Shown: positions 33,758 through 46,382 of the stretch, piece after piece
Layout: each line of letters begins with the position of its first letter
Numbering within the stretch: the first letter of the stretch is position 1
NCBI GenBank assembly: GCA_950295325.1
Contig: OX485803.1
Location: forward strand, 56,559,554 to 56,623,553
Length of the DNA: 64,000 bases
Source: Polytrichum commune
Lineage: Eukaryota > Streptophyta > Polytrichopsida > Polytrichales > Polytrichaceae
Direction of reading: 5' to 3'
The notes under the pieces: model-generated
The model's database searches: none
The model's input: the letters and a program-made list of their open reading frames with translations, nothing else
Told to the model about the DNA's origin: nothing
Translations under genes and position numbers: made by a program

Positions 33758-36046
33758 TTTCCTAGAGTTTTGAACTTCAATTGCTTCATTGGTTTAGGTG
33801 CTTTTCAGCATTCCGTGCCGCTGCGAAGTTGGGGTCCGTGAGTTCTGGGCCGTAGGAGATTTGCGCTCTCTCGATGTGGCATCGGTTGAGGGTCTCATCA
33901 GCGAGCCGTTAAAAAAATTTCGTTCTCTTCTTTCCAGGTGTCGATGGACTTAACACCGAGCTAATTACTAACTTAGGGGAGAATGATAGGATGTGGATCT
34001 GTGGGTTAGCTCCAATTTCACCAGCCATGTCCTGTATCTGGCTCGGCATATTGTGAACTCTGAGAATAAATTATTACTGGTGAGGAGATGTGTTTGCAAT
34101 GGTCACATTCACCAGAATGGACTTATCATGAGCTTGTATCTTGACAGATTGCGCTCCTGAATGTTTGGAACTAGTTGTGCAGATATCTGCTGAGGATTGT
34201 TCAAGGAAAATGAAGCACAGTCCTCTGTGGAAGCTTGACCCGGACAGGGAAAGTATTGGACTTTTGTGGCCAAAAGCTTCGCCGAAGGTGAGCTGCCGGT
34301 AGTTCTGACTGGATGATGGTGTCTTATGCATTGCAAAATGTGTCTACTACGCAGTGGAACGAGGGATAAGTGGATTCACCCAATCCCATTCTTCGCGATT
34401 CATTCTCTTCCTCACTCATTGTGAAGCAATTCACCCCAAAAGAAACCTCAGTTTTATCAGATTTTGATAGCTCGGGTGTTGTCTTTTCTGGTGTTGTATT
34501 CATTTGTAGCGCCTGTTTAATTGATTACTTAGAAAACTGATGTGGATGTACAGGGTTGAACATTGAACCAAATTGTGCAATTAGCAAAGGTGAAAGGTCA
34601 TCATGCAGTAGCGTCTAAACCCGCTGTCAAGTTTGTGCCGGTAATGTCTATATGTCCAGCATCTTCGCGCCACGCTTGGTGCATATTAAGTTGAACATTA
34701 CTTGAAGCCGGTCGACGAACTTAAGTTTCTGTCAACAATCTGCAGCCCGGGGGAATTAGCAAGCAACTTAAGATTACGAACCGACGTCGTCATCTTAAGT
34801 TGGACCTGATGTCAAACGCAGGCATTCAACCAAGTAGGTTAGAGGTTTCCAGAACTTGGGTGCAGCTGAAATGAAATGAGGATAATTACTTCTCCCACAA
34901 TCAGCATCTTCCCAACTTACACACCGGATTCTGCAAGGGTTTAGGGTTTAGGGCTCATGTGCAAACTTGTGGTTGTACAAGTGCAATAGATAACCCTTAC
35001 TCAAGAGGTGTCTTATAAAAACGAAAGTTGATGCAAAAACATGTTAGATGAGGCAACCGATGCAACATGTACTCCATTCAATCAAAATATATAATTTGAG
35101 GCATGGTCCAATTTGGCCTTCATAAATGTTGAGCTGTTAATGCCATACTAAGGGCCGTGTTACAACTACATCCCATTTCCAAGTCACTTTTTCTTGAGCA
35201 AGATGATTGGCGGAGATCAAAGTTCCACCCTAAAATGGCTTTACACTAGATCCCAACTCCTAAATCACGATATCTCTCTTGGCAAGAAACATAGCACCAA
35301 TTTAATGTTGGGATGTTGCCTTGGAGTTTGGTTGGCCAAAAGTAGTAAATCACCTCCAAGGTTGAGCCTTGATGATTGTTTTCATTTGAATAATCAAGAC
35401 AATCAACTCCCTAAAGGCCCAAACATCCCGAATTGAGACTCTCAAAGGCTCAATCTTGCTCAAAATAGGTAATCTTTGAAAAAGAAGCATCCACTACCAC
35501 AACCGAATCTTTAGCAAATATTGTTGAGATTGCTATCATCACAAATACCCAAAGGACGGTGTGTAATGTGTTTATTTTGTGAAAATTATTCCCAACAGTG
35601 TGAAGGTGATGTATAATGTAATATCATCATAAAACATATATTTATCTTTTGTAAAAAAATTCCTTATAGTAGCATAATGTTGCTTATAATAGACAAATAA
35701 CAAGAAACTCATCCAATTGTTGTGACAATGTTTTTTGAGGCTTTCAAGGAGGTTGTCTTTACCCATGGAGTATGTAGTTAGGATCTGCTTATCACTTAAA
35801 ACAACCAAAAAACACAACCCAAGGTACTATGGTAAAGGGTAGAGTGGTATAGTGTCATTAAGAATTGATTGCCAATTGTAGGTCATTGGGAGATTAAATT
35901 TTTTTGGCATACATTTTGAGGATCCTATAATTACATAATATTGGAATTCAAGCCTTTGATGGGATGGTATGTTAATTATAAACTTTCAGAGCTTTTATAC
36001 CCACAAACGTATAATTTTCTTGAGAAACTAAAAACCTTTGTTTGTA
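33758..36046. other. Intergenic upstream of URB2, no recognised gene
   Basis: Several short open frames occur on both strands (for example 34074-34336 and 35194-35436), none with a domain. At 34936-34952 the run gggtttagggtttaggg is a short interstitial plant-telomere-like or telo-box sequence. No RNA gene was found. Confidence 0.4.
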
Positions 36047-36454
36047 GGACCAATAAGGTCTAGCACACCCATAGACAACTTAACTGTGAGAAGAGACACA
36101 TTTTGCTAGACACTCCACATCATTGTTAATCGATGCATACAATTTGGAGGATATTTGATATCTAATTTTCAAGGTTGACATAACGGAATCGACATCTATC
36201 CACTCGGGGTTTGAAGCATCGAATCCTTTACATCTATAAAAGTTGCATCACAAATGGTTCAAGTACGAACCAATAAGGTCTAGCATACCCATGGACAACT
36301 TAACCACGAGAAGAAACAAATTTTGCTAGACACTCCACATCATTGTTGTCCGATGCATACAATTTGGAGGATGGTTGATATCTCATTGTCAAGGTTGACA
36401 TAATAGAATCAACATCTATCCACTTAGGTCTGAAGCATCGAATCCTTTGTATCT
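36047..36454 (+). repeat. Tandem duplication, period 220 bp
   Basis: The segment from caataaggtctagca (36051) through gaagcatcgaatcctt recurs from 36271 to about 36454. About nine bases in ten are identical in the core, for example ttttgctagacactccacat in both copies. There is no coding content. It is a local duplication of unknown origin. Confidence 0.75.
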
Positions 36455-37226
36455 GGCAATCAAGCTCAAATCTAATGACGTGATTAAGCTAAGAGAATAA
36501 CTCTTGAGTAGATCTATTTGGTTGAAGGGTTTACCCTAAACCAAACTTCAAAATTATCATAGCACAAGGTCTTCCTAAGGTCTATACAACAATTTGGCCT
36601 TTGTTGGAAACTTCAAATTTTTTATTTCAATTTTTTTTTTTTTTTTCTCTTGGGATGTTTGTGCACGTATCTTACATATAATGCTTTTTTTGTGAAAGCA
36701 CCTACTAACTACTAGCTCGTATGTTTCTTTAACCAAAGTATTGGGTATAAAGGTCATCCTTTGTTAACTGTAACTTTGTTATATTTTTTACTTTCAAAAT
36801 ATAAATGCCACCCTATGTTAAATCTCACCCCCTTTTGGAAAATATTGGAAGAGTGCACCCCAAGTTGCAGGTAGAAATAATTATCCGTCACATGCATGGA
36901 AAATAAACCCAAAATGTTCTAAAGGGTATTTCATTCTTTCAACAAAGCCGGATTAGCTCAGACATAATATGTGGCGCTTGCCCGCCACGTAAACCCAAAA
37001 TAATTATATTAGTTAAGGTCAGATGTTGGTATTGATTGTTGGACAAATAAAGAATGTTCAAGCAGAGTATACCCAAAATGTGAGGAAATCTAAAATAGAA
37101 GGGGCATAATGCCCGGAAAATTCCCGGCATCATGGTACCTTCAGCCTACAACTAAGTAATGTTACGAGATACCCCAATGGTATTAAAAAAAACTATACAA
37201 GACCAATATTGGTAGCAATGTTGAGG

Positions 37227-37520
37227 GCCCAGGGTAAATCACATATGTGTTCGGCTGGCCCCCGCCCCTCCCATGCCTCCTTCACTGCCTGATCTTCCTG
37301 CCTGCACCTGCATGGGAACTTCTCCTCGTTGGGAACCAATACTTGGTCAAAATTACAACTATTCAAGTTGACATCACTTTCAATATTTGTAATTTTGATT
37401 GGGTATTGGCACATTGGTTCCCAACGAGGAGGAGTTCCCACGCAAGTGCAGGCAAGAAGACTAGGCAGTGAAGGAGGCATGGGAGGGGCGGGGCTCAAAC
37501 ACAAATGTGATTTAGCTCAG
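37227..37520. repeat. Long foldback: arms about 130 bp, loop about 30 bp
   Basis: The left arm (about 37227-37360) includes cccgcccctcccatgcctcc, tgggaacttctcctcgttgg and gaaccaata. The right arm (about 37385-37520) contains their reverse complements ggaggcatgggaggggcggg and ccaacgaggaggagttccca. The centre lies near 37372. Mismatches are scattered along the arms. It could be a foldback/MITE or the template of a long hairpin RNA. The flanking DNA carries repeat R1 on its right side. Confidence 0.65.
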
Positions 37521-37559
37521 GGCAATGTTGAGGGTGACATTGACGCTTATCAACGTTTG

Positions 37560-37770
37560 GAGAAATTTTTGGACATAATCGGTCAAAATCCTAGTCTTTC
37601 CAAGTCCAATCGATTACATGTTGTGATTTTTCAGTTTCCTTTCATTGAGTTGAGGTAAATACCATTTATTCCTCTAAAACGATGGGTAGATTTCCTGAGC
37701 TCTTATACTTCAACCGGTTATTTCTCATCTCAACCGGTTCATTAGTAACTAGCTTAGCGGTTAGTTCTCC
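37560..37770 (+). repeat. Dispersed repeat R1, copy 2
   Basis: It matches the reverse complement of 46383-46610 along most of its length (ataatcggt, tcctagt, gagttgaggtaaatacca against atttgaggtatattcca, and caaccggttcat). Its first 90 bp match 4583-4680. It abuts the foldback at 37227-37520, so both may belong to one larger element. Confidence 0.55.
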
Positions 37771-37925
37771 CATTTAATTGACGCGTCTCATTTCAGAGGC
37801 GCTTTATTGAAGAGTTAATGAAAGGCAGCTGTAGCATCTATGGCTGTGGTAGATCTCAGGTCGCAATAGCAAGATAAGTTGGCAGGCATGGCAGTGCAGT
37901 GCAGGAGCAAAGAGAAGGAAGCAAG

Positions 37926-37990
37926 GTGGGGCAGGGCGGGGCGGGCAGGGCGCCTGGGCGGGCAGGGAGGGGAGGGCGGGGAGGGCGGGC
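37926..37990 (+). repeat. G-quadruplex-prone G-rich tract
   Basis: About a dozen runs of three or more G in 65 bp, such as ggggcagggcggggcgggc and gggaggggagggcgggg, in otherwise AT-rich DNA. A comparable tract of opposite orientation lies upstream of URB2. No gene starts nearby, so a regulatory role has no support. Confidence 0.6.
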
Positions 37991-37999
37991 AGAAGACCT

Positions 38000-39672
38000 A
38001 ACCCTAAAATTCTGAGGTGACGTGGCCGCCTGAGAGGGCGGCATTTCGGGAAGAGGCTATAAGCCTCCTCCTCGACAATTTGGTATTGGGGGTGGTGTCA
38101 ACGGTTGCTCCAAGTACAATTCATGCTCACAATTGAGACAATTCTTGAGGTGAATATCACCTAAGCCTTTATAACCTAAGCTCACCCCCATGACTCTATC
38201 TTCAATGAGTAACATACAATTCACTCCAGTAAAAATATTGCTTTCACTCTAAATTAAAGTAAAAGCTATCATATTACATTGTATGTTACAATAAGTGGGC
38301 AAGTCATTGTTGGAAAAGTGTAGCTACAATGTTTATGGTAAACTATGTGGGCACACTTTGTAGTGTGACTTACCCTTTGATGCACTATAGTGTGGCCCAC
38401 AGTATACACCATCATACATTGAAATAACATGGATACTTATACTCAATGGAATTGTTTTGGCATTAATCTCCCACATACTTGAAATTCATGTAAATCATAT
38501 TTTTATTGGAACCCTCTCAAATATATATTATTTCTCATCCAATTAGAATATTTTGACCTACAACGTAGGCCTCCAATGTTATATATTATGGGTTGGAATA
38601 CAATATGCACCCACAATATTCTCCTTGGTGTTTTTAGTGTTGGTTTCCTCTTATATAGTGTGGCCCACAATATTGACTATAAACAAAGTGCATATACTTC
38701 CAAACAAAGTTCAACCCCACAATAAGAACATGGCACAATCCCATAATTGATTTTTTAAACAATTTTTATTATGTGATAAATATAAATTCTCGGAGACAAA
38801 TGGGATTGAGTGTGATGTCCATGTCAAGTTGATTGTTAAAACGTGCCAAAACAAAAAGCCACAACATACACCTATACTACATTAAATATTCTCTTTAGTG
38901 TCAAACGGTATTTTATATCACTGTGGTTACTTTTCTAATGACGTTTCTTTTGAATAAGTTTCCAAGTTACTTTTAGGTCATCCCAATGCCAATCATTGAA
39001 ACAAAGTTTGACATATTTTGCATCCTAGGAATTTTGTAATGAATTATTGTCATGGACGATTGAAGTTTGGATGAAAAATATTTTATTTAAGTGAGTGACA
39101 GTCATTGCAACATTGTGAATCGCTAATACCCGAAAAAATTTACAAGGAATGCCAAAATAATGTGAAGTTTACATTTAGTGTTGGTGACACTACACGGGCA
39201 GTTTACAATGAGTATTGAGCAAGACAAATAGAATTAGTGACACTAATTCTATTACAATAATAGTAGGTGTAGTGACGATGATTCCTAACTGACGACTCAT
39301 GCGCAATTGTCACTCACGACCAACGCACTCCAAAATTCAGATGAAGTACGCATGTTTGACTTTTGGAGTTGAGCGAGACGTCAACTCAAAAAATGGTGTC
39401 CAATCTCGAGGTGCTCTTGAAAACTCAAACAACAAGACGGAGCTTCGACATAATCTGCAGCTCCGCTTACATTCAAATCTCTCGAAGGTACAGGCTTTCG
39501 ATGTAAGCCTGGCACGACATTCTGCTTCAAAATTGGTCTAGATTGCTGCGACTTTCGGAAAGCAAAATCTGGACAGGGATACAACTGAATGCGTACTCCA
39601 TCTCAGTTAAATTCCTGGCGCAAAGCTTTGAGTAACCATCGCTGTCGATCTCTTGCGAGCAATGATGCTGAG
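38000..39672. other. Intergenic downstream of the B3 gene
   Basis: AT-rich DNA with no recognised gene. The phrase gtggcccaca-tat recurs at about 38390, 38660 and 47705, hinting at a further dispersed repeat. The last 300 bases presumably contain the 3' UTR of the B3-domain gene. Confidence 0.35.
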
Positions 39673-42600
39673 TCACGAAACAACGGCATTTTTTCGAAAA
39701 ATGTCCATCCATGTGTCCCAACCATCTTGAGCTCCTCCTCTGGCTAATGTCGGCGCGTCGTCGTCATCGCTGCTACTGATGTTGTCGAGCTCGATGAGCT
39801 GACACTTGTCATCATCGCGACTACTCATTTTCATCGTCCGAGGAGCTGCTTCATGTGCCTGCTGCTCTATGTTGTATGTCCATGCCGGCCTTAGTTTCCG
39901 CAATTGTTCCACAGGGAGGTCAACCATTTGACCCCTCATGCTCTGTTTCATCTTTGGTGTTGTCCTCTTGGCAACCGGGTCTTGTTCTAGATATTCGGAA
40001 AGCCACGCGTCCTCTTGAGAAATTACTGGACAATTCTCATCGCGAGATGAATTTGCTGCAGGGGCGCGTTTGCAGTCTTTAATCCAACTGTTGGGATGAA
40101 CTGACCGATTGTCCTTCCGTTGCAGGCTTTCGGATACTCGTGGGCCTCGTCCGAAGAAAGTGGTATGTGAATCCTGATGATGAGTTGGCAAACTGTTGAC
40201 ATCCTCTCGAATTCTTTTCTTGTAGGTTCGTTTCTGCAGTTTCCGGTCAGCCAGGTAATGCAAAACGCTGAATTCGTTTGCAGAATCCAAGGGTTTGGAG
40301 ACGGTGTCTGCATTCCTTGCTGCAGAGGCGCATGGCGATGGCTTCATGTCGATGCCAGTGAAACACCTACCAGCTCCCCCCGCGCGGGAATTGGGGTGAG
40401 GTTTGACATTCAACTCCTGGAAATTCCCACTGCTATTCTTCCTGTCACCAAGTCGTGTCTGCACATCAGGACGGATGAATTCTGCATCGTTTACTGAATT
40501 CCTCTTCGGAATGCCCTTGGATTCCTCCTGCCGGAAATGTTCCAGATCTGTTAATGGCGTCAACTCTGCACTAGACCATGGCCGTGGCCTCTCAACTCTA
40601 GAGGTGTGATCCTTTGTAGAACACCTACCTGCGCCCACGCGGGAATTAGAGTTAGGGTTGAGATTTAACTCCTGGAAATTCCCACAGCTATTCTTCCTGT
40701 CACCAAATCGTGTTTGCACATCAGGACGCATGAATTCTCCATCGTTTACTGGATTTCTCTTCGGAGAGCTCTTGAGTTCCTCCTGCCGCAAGTGTTCCAG
40801 ATCTGCTAATGGCCTCAACTCTGCATCAGACCATGGCCGTGGCCGCTCAATGCCGGAGATGTGATCCTTTCCAGAATACCAACCTGCGCCCCCGCGGGAA
40901 TTAGAGTTAGGGTTGAGATTCAACTCCTGGAAATTCCCACTGCTATTCTTCCTGTCACCAAATCGTGCCTGCACATCAGGACGCATGAATTCTCCATCAT
41001 TTACTGAATTTCTCTTCGGAGAGCTCTTGAGTTCCTCCTGCCGCAAGTATTCCAGATCTGCTAATGACCTCAACTCTGCATCAGACCATGGCCGTGGCCG
41101 CTCAATGCCGAAGGTGTGATCCTTTGCAGAACGCCTACCTGCGCCCCCGCGGGAATTAGAGTTAGGATTGAGATTCAACTCCTGCAAGTTTCTACTGCAA
41201 TTCTTCCTGTCACCAAGTCGTGTCTGCACATCAGGACGCATGAATTCTCCATCGCTTGCTGGATTTTTCTTTGGGATCACGCCCTTAAACTCCTCCTGCC
41301 GCAAGGTTTCCACATCGGTTGATGGCCTCAACTCGGCATCAGACCACGACAATGGCCTCTCAATGCCAGAGGTGTGATCCTTTGCGGAACACCTACCTGC
41401 AGCCCTGCGGAATTTTCTTAAGGTGAGATACTCATCGATCCGTGTCTGCTTGTGTTCTCTATCAGAGCTACGAGGTGTATGAGTCGTCGTCACCGGTTTC
41501 CTCTTGAAAGAGTCATCATCCCTAAAGTCTGTAGACTGCCGCTTGGAGTGATCGACAGAGTCCAGAGAGAAATCATCAGTATCATACTCTGTGTGATCAG
41601 ACCACACAGGTGATGATGACCTTGGGGACGATGATTTTGATATAAGATGGTTGTCCTGTAAATTCCCTCTGCTGTTGCTCTTGTCATCGAATCGCCTCTG
41701 CACATCAGGGCGCGTGTATTCCCCATCAGAGCCACGGACAATTGTGTGAGCTGCCACATTATCATGTGTAGTTATTGAAATTGGCTCTAGATTAACACTC
41801 TTCGTTCCTTTCAATCCCGCCTGCCGCATGTGGTCGCCAGATTTTAGAGAAACACCAATGTCATGCTTGTAACCCCTGTTCGAGCCATAACTATGTGTGT
41901 TGTGAGGGTTCACCGAATTTGCTTGTAGAGCATGCTCAAAGTCGGTCTGCGGCGAATGATCGACAGAGGTAGGAGAGCATTTGTTCTCAGCCAATTCGGT
42001 ATCAGACCATGGCAATGGCCTGTTGATGCTGTTCGAATACCTCTCCGGGTCCCCAAGGGCAGATTTGGATCTCTGGAAACTCCGATTGCTGCTTTTGTCA
42101 TGTTGCCGTGTCGTCACATCATCAGAACGCTTGCAATCCCCATAAGACCCAGGAGCACCATGTGGCGTCATCGAATTTGTCTTTGTAGCAACCTTCAATT
42201 CCGTCTTGGGCAAGTGATCGAGTAAGGTTGGAAAGTCGTTGTCAGACTCGGTCGGCCTCACGGGCGCAGAGTTAGACCTTGGCAGCAATGCTGGCCTGTC
42301 GATACCAACACTGGTATCTGCGAGTATCCTACTTAGAGCCTCCGAGGATGATTTTGATTCGGAATTTCTCTGGAAATTCCTGCTCCCGCTGCTCTTGTCA
42401 TGGGTGTCCGAATTTTGTTGCAAATTATATGAGCCATGAACATCGTGTATATGAGCTGCCACATGAGGGGCACTGACCGAATTGTTCTTGGGAGCTACTG
42501 CATCTCTAAGTTCATCCGCCTGCCGCAAGTGATCAGCACACATTGGAGAGAGATCAGTATCGGTCGGCCTCATCTCGGTAACATTCTTCTCCTGATGACT

Positions 42601-45267
42601 ACCATCGGAGCTTTTAACCGCTAAATTTTTCTCTTGGGGGTTTTGCTTTCGGACATTGGGTCGCGGTTGGTTTAGAAAATAGGCAAGACTAAGATCTTTC
42701 CTACCTGTGGGAGCTGCTGCTCGCGAGGGGGATTCGAGTTTACGGTTACCAGTTGGATTCGAGGAATCAGGCATTGACTCCGCTCCATCTACATTGATCA
42801 CAGTCCGATCATGACAGGCCTGTGGTGGATCATTACTACAACGCTCAGGAAAAGTTGGAGGCATGTTAGGGTTGGAAGGTTTGGGTGCAGAAGGAATCCT
42901 TATGTCACTTGAGGGATTGTGGACACCCCATTTCTCGGAGAGTCTGGAACCACCCTCATGATTACCAATCTCATGATCTGAAGCTCCTCCGTTCTGCTTG
43001 GAAACCTTCCCCGAATGCCCAACTAGATCACGCGACAGGCTGAAATCACGATGAAATGGCTTCTCATCAACAAAACCATCCGAGTCACTTCGAAGAACCA
43101 ATGGTTTATCTGAGCAACTAATTCCATAACTTTCCGTTCGTTCATCTGCTGCCACCGAATCAGGCTCAGATTTGATCGTCTTGTGTGGCGAGTACTGATG
43201 CATCACAACATGACTTTCTCCATGATTGCTGTGTGCTTCTTCTTCATCTTCTTCTTCTTCAGGTTGCGTAGAATGTAAGTAATGCGAGAAGCTGATGGTT
43301 GGTGATGCGGGAGCTTCCTGCACATTTTCACCTTCGAGTGGAGCCAAGCTACTAATCGGATCAACACGAAAAACTCTATGCATGTCGGTGTCCTCCTCCA
43401 TCTTCACCTTGGCTGGAAACAATGGTGCATCCTCGTTTCGGAAGTTTTGCGGCATCTCCTCAGCAATGAGAGAATTATTACTACATTCGAGTACTAGTGA
43501 TGATGATTTGGGCCTTGTTGGCTTGCTCTTGCAGCCAATTGCGGCAGATGTAGATGGGTTGCCAAATCCTGGCCATGTCTGCGCCGATGATGATGTGTTC
43601 TCAAAGGGCTCCCATTCCACCATCTCCCCTCCCGCTGCATCCAGGAACTCGGTAAACAATGTCTCCGAATCCTCCTCCTCATCATCATCATCCGAAGAAT
43701 GGCTGTCAGTCTGCTTGATCATTAACCTCTGCCCCAGCACACGAACCTTACCCTCCTGCTGCTTCCGGGGCCGGAACAAAACCAAAGCACCACTCTTCCT
43801 GCCCAGTTTCTTCTTCTCCCCTCTTTTCAGATGGCGATACAGGAGCGACGTCTTGGTCGGTTGAACATAGCCTTTCTTCGATTCCTGCATACCACTTTTT
43901 CCAGGTGCAGATTGTTCCCTGACAACCCTATCCTTCCAATTGACATAGAAAGATCTTTTCTGCTTGGAAGCCTGCACGCCATGATTTTGCAAAATCCCAC
44001 CTTCACGTTGGAAGGTCCAGCCACTGTCCGCCATTTCAGACGTTGCAGGTTTGGTTTTGCCATATCCATCGAACAACTGAACAGTGAACCTCGAAAAGGA
44101 CACCAGTGTGAAAATGAGCTTGTCACCGAGCTCGAGGTTGTGATTAAAGGCAAACTGTTTCCACCCCCTGGAGAATCGGACAGTGGGTCTGCCGGTGCCG
44201 GTGGCACAGCTGACGCAGAGACTCACTGGCCACACTTGGCCACTGGGTCCTCGGAGAAGCACAAGCCTCTGAAACCTGTCACCGTAGTGCCTGAAGAAAA
44301 ACGCTGGCAAATGCTGCACACATACACACACAGACACATGACGACATTATTCGATTATAACCTCGAGCTCAATGTGAATCATGTCTATTATGTATATGCT
44401 CATTTTGTCCCATGTAACTGATAACATGAACATCCACTGGATTCCAGCTACATGAACTAGTGAAAGGAAATAGCCATCTGTTTTCGGCTGCAATCTGAAT
44501 ACCAGCTCATAATTAGTCCTCGACCTCGCTGTCGAGACTTTCACCGTCGTCAAGAAAGGTTATCCATATTGTGATCTATATACACCAAGTGAAAGTGAAT
44601 TGCAAATCCTATTCTGAGGATGAGTTAAAGGTAATTATGTACCAGCTCACAATTAGTGGACTCGTCGACCTCACTGTCGAGGATTTTACCGTCGTCACGA
44701 AGAAAGCATAACCATGATATGAGCTATATCAACTGAAAAGTGAATTGAAAACCCTATTCTGAGCATGGAGTTGAAGGCAATTATGTACCAGCTCACAATT
44801 AGCCCTCGACATAATTCCCTTCTACAAGCTTGATTAATCTCACTGTCGAGGCTTTTACCGTCGTCGCGGAGGAAGGATAAGCATGATATGAGCTATATCA
44901 ACTGAAAAGTGAATTAAAAATTAAACCCTATTCTGAGGATGGAGTTGGAGGTGATCATACATACCAGCTCACAATTAGTCCTCGAACTCACTGTCGAGGC
45001 TTTCACCGTCTTCACGAAGAAAGGTTGTCGATGCTTACTTTTGCCACCTGCATTCATTTCGTCGGAACTAAGTACATCTGCATCACGACCTCCTCGCGGC
45101 GGACTGCTGCCGGAAGCCTCGTGGCCAGCTTTAGAGCTGACGCCTGACCTTGCAGCTCCGTGTCCATGGAGCTTGAAACATCTCGCTGTGCAGAACATGC
45201 AAGATGCATATTCGGTCTCCTGGGTGGTGACATGATGACCATCCACCGCGAGTGGCAGGAGCTCCAT
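39673..45267 (-). CDS. Large B3 DNA-binding-domain protein (REM-like), two exons
   Basis: Exon 1 is 45267-44965 (101 codons, donor GAGCTG|gtatgt); exon 2 is 44313-39673. Together they give 1647 residues. The join completes a plant B3 domain at about residues 81-190: PFFVKTV at the end of exon 1, then HLPAFFFRHYGDRF, LRGPSGQVWPVSL, FSRGWKQFAFNHNLELGDKL and FTVQLFDG. B3 domains bind DNA in plant transcription factors, and the REM group is the closest type. An N-terminal CMFCTARC cluster could bind metal. The remaining 1400 or so residues are disordered and charged, with an acidic SSDDDDEEED patch, four near-identical 85-residue repeats (40369-41400) and older diverged ones before them. Target genes are unknown. 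An alternative acceptor (ttccag, 45293) could add an upstream exon. Confidence 0.8.
40369..41395 (-). repeat. Four in-frame 255-bp tandem repeats inside the B3 gene
   Basis: Units start, on the + strand, at about 40369, 40628, 40883 and 41138, spaced by 255-258 bp. Each encodes 85-86 residues with the pattern KDHTSGIERPRPWSDAEL, LRQEELKSSPKRN, EFMRPDVQTRFGDRKNS and FQELNLNPNSNSR. The two middle units are the most alike. Weaker relatives (RPLPWSDTEL, DKSSNRSFQRS, LKVATKTNS) continue towards the N-terminus up to about 42450. The array has grown in multiples of three and stays open. Confidence 0.9.
44501..45025 (-). repeat. Tandemly repeated exon end and donor within the B3 gene intron
   Basis: The last 60 bp of exon 1 and its splice donor (44963-45025) recur, diverged, at 44787-44880, 44641-44708 and 44501-44560, together with the intron piece after them (atgatatgagctatatcaac). 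Each copy retains the core tttaccgtcgtc/tttcaccgtc, ctgtcgag and the donor GAGCTG|gt. The copy at 44641 has a short insertion that shifts the frame. The copy nearest exon 2 still reads TVKVSTARSRTNYEL. Whether the copies are spliced is unknown. Confidence 0.8.
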
Positions 45268-46382
45268 GTCGACGATGTGTGCGGATTCAAACCTGGAATA
45301 TTTCCAGTATATATCGAAGACAGCTAGTCCACTAATGCATGCACTTGCAAATCAACAAGAAGCTGATTTCAATTAGCTGAAGCTCTATGTTCCAATCTAA
45401 AAGCTAAAGGGCTATCAGGGAAGAGTCACCCATCTTCCCTTCTCCAAGCTTGATTGATCAGTACTCATCACATTTTAAACGCACAACACATACGATTAGC
45501 CCACAGCTGCAATGTACAGAAACAAAAGGAGCCGGTGCCCATAATGCATGTGGACTCATCAAGGGCTTGATCACACCAGCTGGAAATTATGCAGCAAGAA
45601 GCACTGCAGCTGACTTTAAGCAGACCATCTTCGACATCACAGATCAGGTGGTTCAATTTTCTAAAGCCGCCAAGCTGGACTATCAGCTAGCTATTTCATA
45701 GTTGATCAATGGAACAGCAGTAGTAATGTGGAATCATCTCAATATATATACTACTGCTGCCATTCTCCCAATTCCTCACTGGCAAATATTTGAAATTCGC
45801 AACCTGCATGCACACAATCACCAGCTTCAGCCGCAATATTCTGCATCTGAGGGAACTGATCATTACTGATCTGCTCAAGATTTGACATCTGATAATGAGA
45901 TCAGAATAATGTCAAAAGACATGGAGATTCAAAAAACAAAGTTATCCTAGTGTACGCAGCAGATAAGCTGGAACATGGAAACTAGATTGTACTTGGTACT
46001 CAGTACTTAATACTCAATAACAAGCAACACCATTTTGGTAAGTGTTGGATTCTCCCAGCTGTGCCAAGGATGAATATTAGGATCCCTGCATGCCAATAGT
46101 CAGTGAGTCTATGTTAGTGTAAGTAAGTTAATGTAGTTAAGTTAGTGTAATCACGTTCATAAATTATTCTCCGTCTCTTCACACGTCTTGATTGCTGATA
46201 CCTACATAACTAAACAAAAATATACATAACGAAGTGCTTTGCAGTACCTTGTTCCATCGCTGCGCGAGCTCCTGGTGTCAGATCAATAGAAGCTGGTAGG
46301 TAGGTTGAGCTGAACAATTTAATAGTGGGCAATAGGAAATTCATTTCTCCAGGTGAATCCGTCAGCTATCTATGTAGATAAC
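45268..46382. promoter_or_regulatory. 5' flank of the B3 gene
   Basis: Presumed promoter and possibly an untranslated exon. An 83-codon open frame on the + strand (45450-45701) has no recognised domain. No TATA box or other motif was assigned with confidence. Confidence 0.3.

Noticed and set aside
34936-34952. Telomere-like repeat gggtttagggtttaggg
   Set aside because: Only about two and a half units, so it is a short interstitial or telo-box match, not a telomere.
36946-37020. tRNA-like phrase gccggattagctcagacat
   Set aside because: It resembles a tRNA acceptor and D-arm start, but no anticodon arm, T-loop (GGTTCGA) or closing acceptor strand follows.
40369-41395. CRISPR-like regular repeats with spacing of 255 bp
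   Set aside because: The repeats are in-frame protein-coding units in a plant gene, without distinct spacers.
43295-44421. Open frames of about 190 codons on the + strand opposite the B3 gene
   Set aside because: Antisense shadows of a long Ser/Asp-rich coding exon, and they overlap the B3 domain itself.
45450-45701. 83-codon open frame upstream of the B3 gene
   Set aside because: No recognised domain and no splice partners could be built, so it cannot be supported as a gene.
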